Positions 61,738 through 64,000 of a DNA stretch of 64,000 bases are shown here, piece after piece; positions within the stretch are counted from its first letter, which is position 1; every line of letters starts with the position of its first letter. Under the pieces are notes generated by a model that was not told the DNA's origin, searched no databases, and was given only the letters and a program-made list of their open reading frames with translations. This DNA comes from Trileptium ribeirensis (lineage: Eukaryota; Nematoda; Enoplea; Enoplida; Thoracostomopsidae): the NCBI GenBank assembly GCA_030248225.1, contig JASANE010012049.1, positions 1 through 64,000 of the forward strand. Reading direction: 5' to 3'. A program made the position numbers and the translations under genes.

Positions 61738-62148
61738 ATGCAAGCAGAAATTTCTTTAATTGCACAAATTTCTCATCAACAGCAACCATCGTCATCGTCG
61801 TCACAGTCAGGAAGTCGCAGTCATCGTTCTGAGACATCCAGCCACAGACTACACACCACCGGCGACGGTGAACAATTGAACTATAATAGGATAGCAAGAG
61901 ACGATGGACAGCAAACTCAACATCGCAGCTCCGCACGTCATAACTATAGTCGTTCAAGTCAACACCCGCACCAGTCAGCCACGACATCATCAGGCAGCAA
62001 AACTTCTAGTCAGCGTGGGCAGTCCTCTGTATCTACCTCGTCCTCGGTTGGGGTACCTCACGCTGGACGGAATTGGAAGCTGCTCGTTGATCCGCAGATT
62101 AAAAAAGGGCATTCCAAGTTGTATCGACTGGATGGTGTTGTTCCACAG
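61738..62148 (+). CDS. SET1/SETD1-like histone H3K4 methyltransferase, first coding exon (partial)
   Basis: SET1/SETD1 is the catalytic subunit of the COMPASS complex, which methylates lysine 4 of histone H3 in the nucleus. This exon encodes 137 residues and ends exactly on a codon at CAG|GTATGT, a consensus donor (phase 0). Residues about 1-108 are Ser/Gln/His/Arg-rich and look disordered. Residues about 110-136 contain NWKLLVDPQIKKGHSKLYR followed by LDGVVP. This matches the conserved N-terminal signature that precedes the RRM in metazoan SETD1 proteins (pattern KL.VDP...KG..K.YR.DG). The RRM, N-SET and SET domains are not in the window, so the methyltransferase assignment rests on this motif alone. 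ATG at 61738 is the first in the frame. The frame runs on past the donor to 62391, but that part loses family resemblance and looks intronic. Confidence 0.72.
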
Positions 62149-62150
62149 GT
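62149..62150 (+). promoter_or_regulatory. 5' splice site (donor)
   Basis: CCACAG|GTATGTATG is a strong GT-AG donor at the point where the SETD1-like similarity stops. Confidence 0.7.
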
Positions 62151-63381
62151 ATGTATGTATGGATATGAGCAGTTTCTGATGGATAAAAATATTGGGATAT
62201 ACAGATACGATTTCATTTCCGGAAATTATCCGAGACGTCCGGATAATCTGGATATAATATTGCATTCCGTTGCCGGTTGCAAAATTTTACCGGTAGAGAA
62301 TCACAAACTTGTAGAAATTTTGCGATTTCGTCACTTGCGATTGTTTGAGGCCGACAGATTTTCACATTTTTATTTTCAGTTGATTTTTTGAATTATTATA
62401 TTTCTGACTTTGATCTTATTGGTATTGCAGCTTGCAATATGGAATAATAGTTTAAAAAGTTGGTGGGACAAACTGTCCTAACTGTATAATTATTGTGAAA
62501 TGTTTTTCAAACTGTAGTTTCTAATTATGGTTTTATGTTACCCTTATTTTCTTGGATGCATCTAAAAATAATTTTTGTTACTTTAGTTATATAGATTGAT
62601 TCGATAAATTCAATATTAATATTGGTTTTCACATCTTTGGTATACCGAAAACGTTATTATTTTGTCAAGCTGATACGAATTAATAAAGTAAAATGCACCA
62701 AATTTAAGAAAACGGAGCAAAATATTGGTTCAATTTTAGCTGAATATCTTCTTTTGTAAAAAATTTGTCACTGTTTTAAAAATCCAGGTACCGCTGCTGT
62801 CTTATTTTTTGGGAAAAGTTATGCTCCCTTAAATATCGCTATACCTGGTAAAGGTAATAAATTACAAAAAGTGAGAGGTGAAAATTGGCGCAATTTTAAA
62901 ATTTGCATAAAATTAAGTAATTAGCTAACCATGAATCAAATACTTGGCATAATGGGCCAAGTGTTAGAGCTTCAGAAATCTCATATTCGTGATCAGCGAT
63001 ATTGAAAGCCGCCGAGTGCAATTTTTTTCTTTTCTGAGTACTTTGAAAATCTCCAAAAAATTCGCTAATCAGTAATTAGGTAATAAACTAATTAACGTGT
63101 TTTTAATATCTTCGAAATAAACACCAGATTCGTAATCAACGCTGCGAGATCTACTGTACACACCAAAATAATAGCTTTACACTAATTATTTATTTATAAA
63201 TAAGCAAATTTTGTGGTTGAAAATGCTACAAATAAGCTAACACGCGCAACTAATTGGTTATTATTAATTATCTAAAACAAATTTTGACAAAGCTATATCA
63301 CTTGCACCTGAAGGATATTACGCCTTTCAAATAAAAAATAGTTTTTAAAACCGGCCTAGTAGATATTGAGCTGTTCGACGT

Positions 63382-63951
63382 ACTGACGGTCCCGATTTTA
63401 CCCCCTCTGACAAAAACAACAACGCTTAGCTCCATTCAATAAAGCCGTAACAGTGCATAGCAATGTTTATTTTTCAGTCTTTGAAGTTTAAATAAAAGTT
63501 GGCTGTCCATATCCGGACATTCTGATGTATAGAGTACAATTTTATCTGGATATCCGAATGTGATTTCGACGGACGGACAGTGCCTATTTTACCCCCTCTG
63601 GCGAAAACAACAACGCTTAGCTCCTTTCAATAAAGCCGTAACAGTGCATAGCAATGTTTATTTTTCAGTCTTTGAAGTTTAAATAAAAGTTGGTTGTCCA
63701 TATCCGGACATTCTGATGTATAGAGTACAATTTTATCTGGATATCCAAATGTGATTTCGACGGACGGACAGTGCCTATTTTACCCCCTCAGACGAAAACA
63801 ACAACGCTTAGCTCCATTCAATAAAGCCGTGACAGCGCATAGCAATGTTTATTTTTCAGCCTTTGAAGTTTAAATAAAAGTTGGTTGTCCATATCCGGAC
63901 ATTCTGATGTACGTATAGATCACAATTTTATCTGGATATCCGAATGTGATG
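63382..63951 (+). repeat. 191-bp tandem repeat, three copies
   Basis: The copies start at about 63382, 63571 and 63762. The marker CCCCCTCTGACGAAAACAAC-like block lies at 63401, 63592 and 63783 (offset 191). Other shared words are AACGCTTAGCTCC, CAATAAAGCCGTAACAGTGC, GTTTATTTTTCAGTCTTTG and TATCCGGACATTCTGATG. Divergence is low. Copy 3 has a 4-5-base insertion (TACGTA) near its end. It lies inside the presumed intron. Confidence 0.9.
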
Positions 63952-64000
63952 AGTCTTTTTTCTTCCCATCACTAATAAGGACGCAACAGAACAGAAATGA

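Larger units (their letters stand above)
62149..64000 (+). other. Presumed first intron of the SETD1-like gene (continues beyond window)
   Basis: AT-rich DNA. I searched for the continuation of the SETD1 N-terminal region (the VxDPR-type motif and RRM) and did not find it before the window end. The only structured part is the tandem repeat near the end. Confidence 0.55.

Noticed and set aside
62149..62391. C-terminal extension of the SETD1-like exon by read-through
   Set aside because: The family motif stops exactly at a consensus donor, and the following residues show no resemblance.

Overview
The window looks like AT-rich, gene-poor nuclear DNA from an invertebrate animal. The evidence is one split coding exon with a consensus 5' splice site, fragments of two non-LTR retrotransposons, MITE-type DNA transposons, tandem satellites and microsatellites. 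There are no bacterial-style operons or dense long ORFs. The pairing of CR1-like and RTE-like LINEs is compatible with a flatworm such as a trematode, but also with many other invertebrates. I cannot fix the phylum from sequence alone.

Only one host gene is supportable. At 61738-62148 (+) lies the apparent first coding exon of a SET1/SETD1-type (COMPASS) histone H3K4 methyltransferase. It has a Ser/Gln-rich N-terminus followed by the family's N-terminal signature, and it stops at a CAG|GTATGT donor. The last 1.85 kb would be its first intron, which ends in a 191-bp tandem repeat. The rest of the gene is outside the window.

Everything else is repeat or unassigned DNA. From 1 to 35 kb there are four of five copies of a 436-505 bp MITE family. 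Its inverted ends start TGCGGCGTTCACGT and it is flanked by exact TWA target duplications, which points to a PIF/Harbinger-like element. The same stretch holds a 0.34-kb palindromic element (13.9-14.3 kb), a 0.9-kb G-rich minisatellite-like island (19.5-20.4 kb), a poly-G patch and a 232-bp tandem duplication. From 35.26 to 37.69 kb is an array of about 15 copies of a 157-bp satellite. From 40.68 to 45.26 kb is a very large inverted repeat, with two arms of about 2.25 kb around an 80-bp spacer. Each arm carries a degenerate Cys-rich (PHD-like) coding fragment read outward. A row of GGAAA/TTTCC dyads lies just beyond it.

From 49.4 to 54 kb are a hierarchical TAGGGGTAC repeat and a broken CR1-like LINE. 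The middle of the LINE's reverse transcriptase is replaced by about 2 kb that decays gradually into almost pure A, possibly an assembly or base-calling artefact. The fifth MITE copy is at 56 kb, two tRNA-Arg-like (SINE-like) units at 57.6-58.4 kb, and a decayed RTE-like LINE at 59.5-61.3 kb, directly upstream of the SETD1-like exon.

Most small ORFs are random open frames in AT-rich DNA, many starting at TTG or GTG, and I have not annotated them as genes. The items most worth following up are the giant inverted repeat, the TWA-flanked MITE family, the 157-bp array and the compositional ramp inside the CR1 element.
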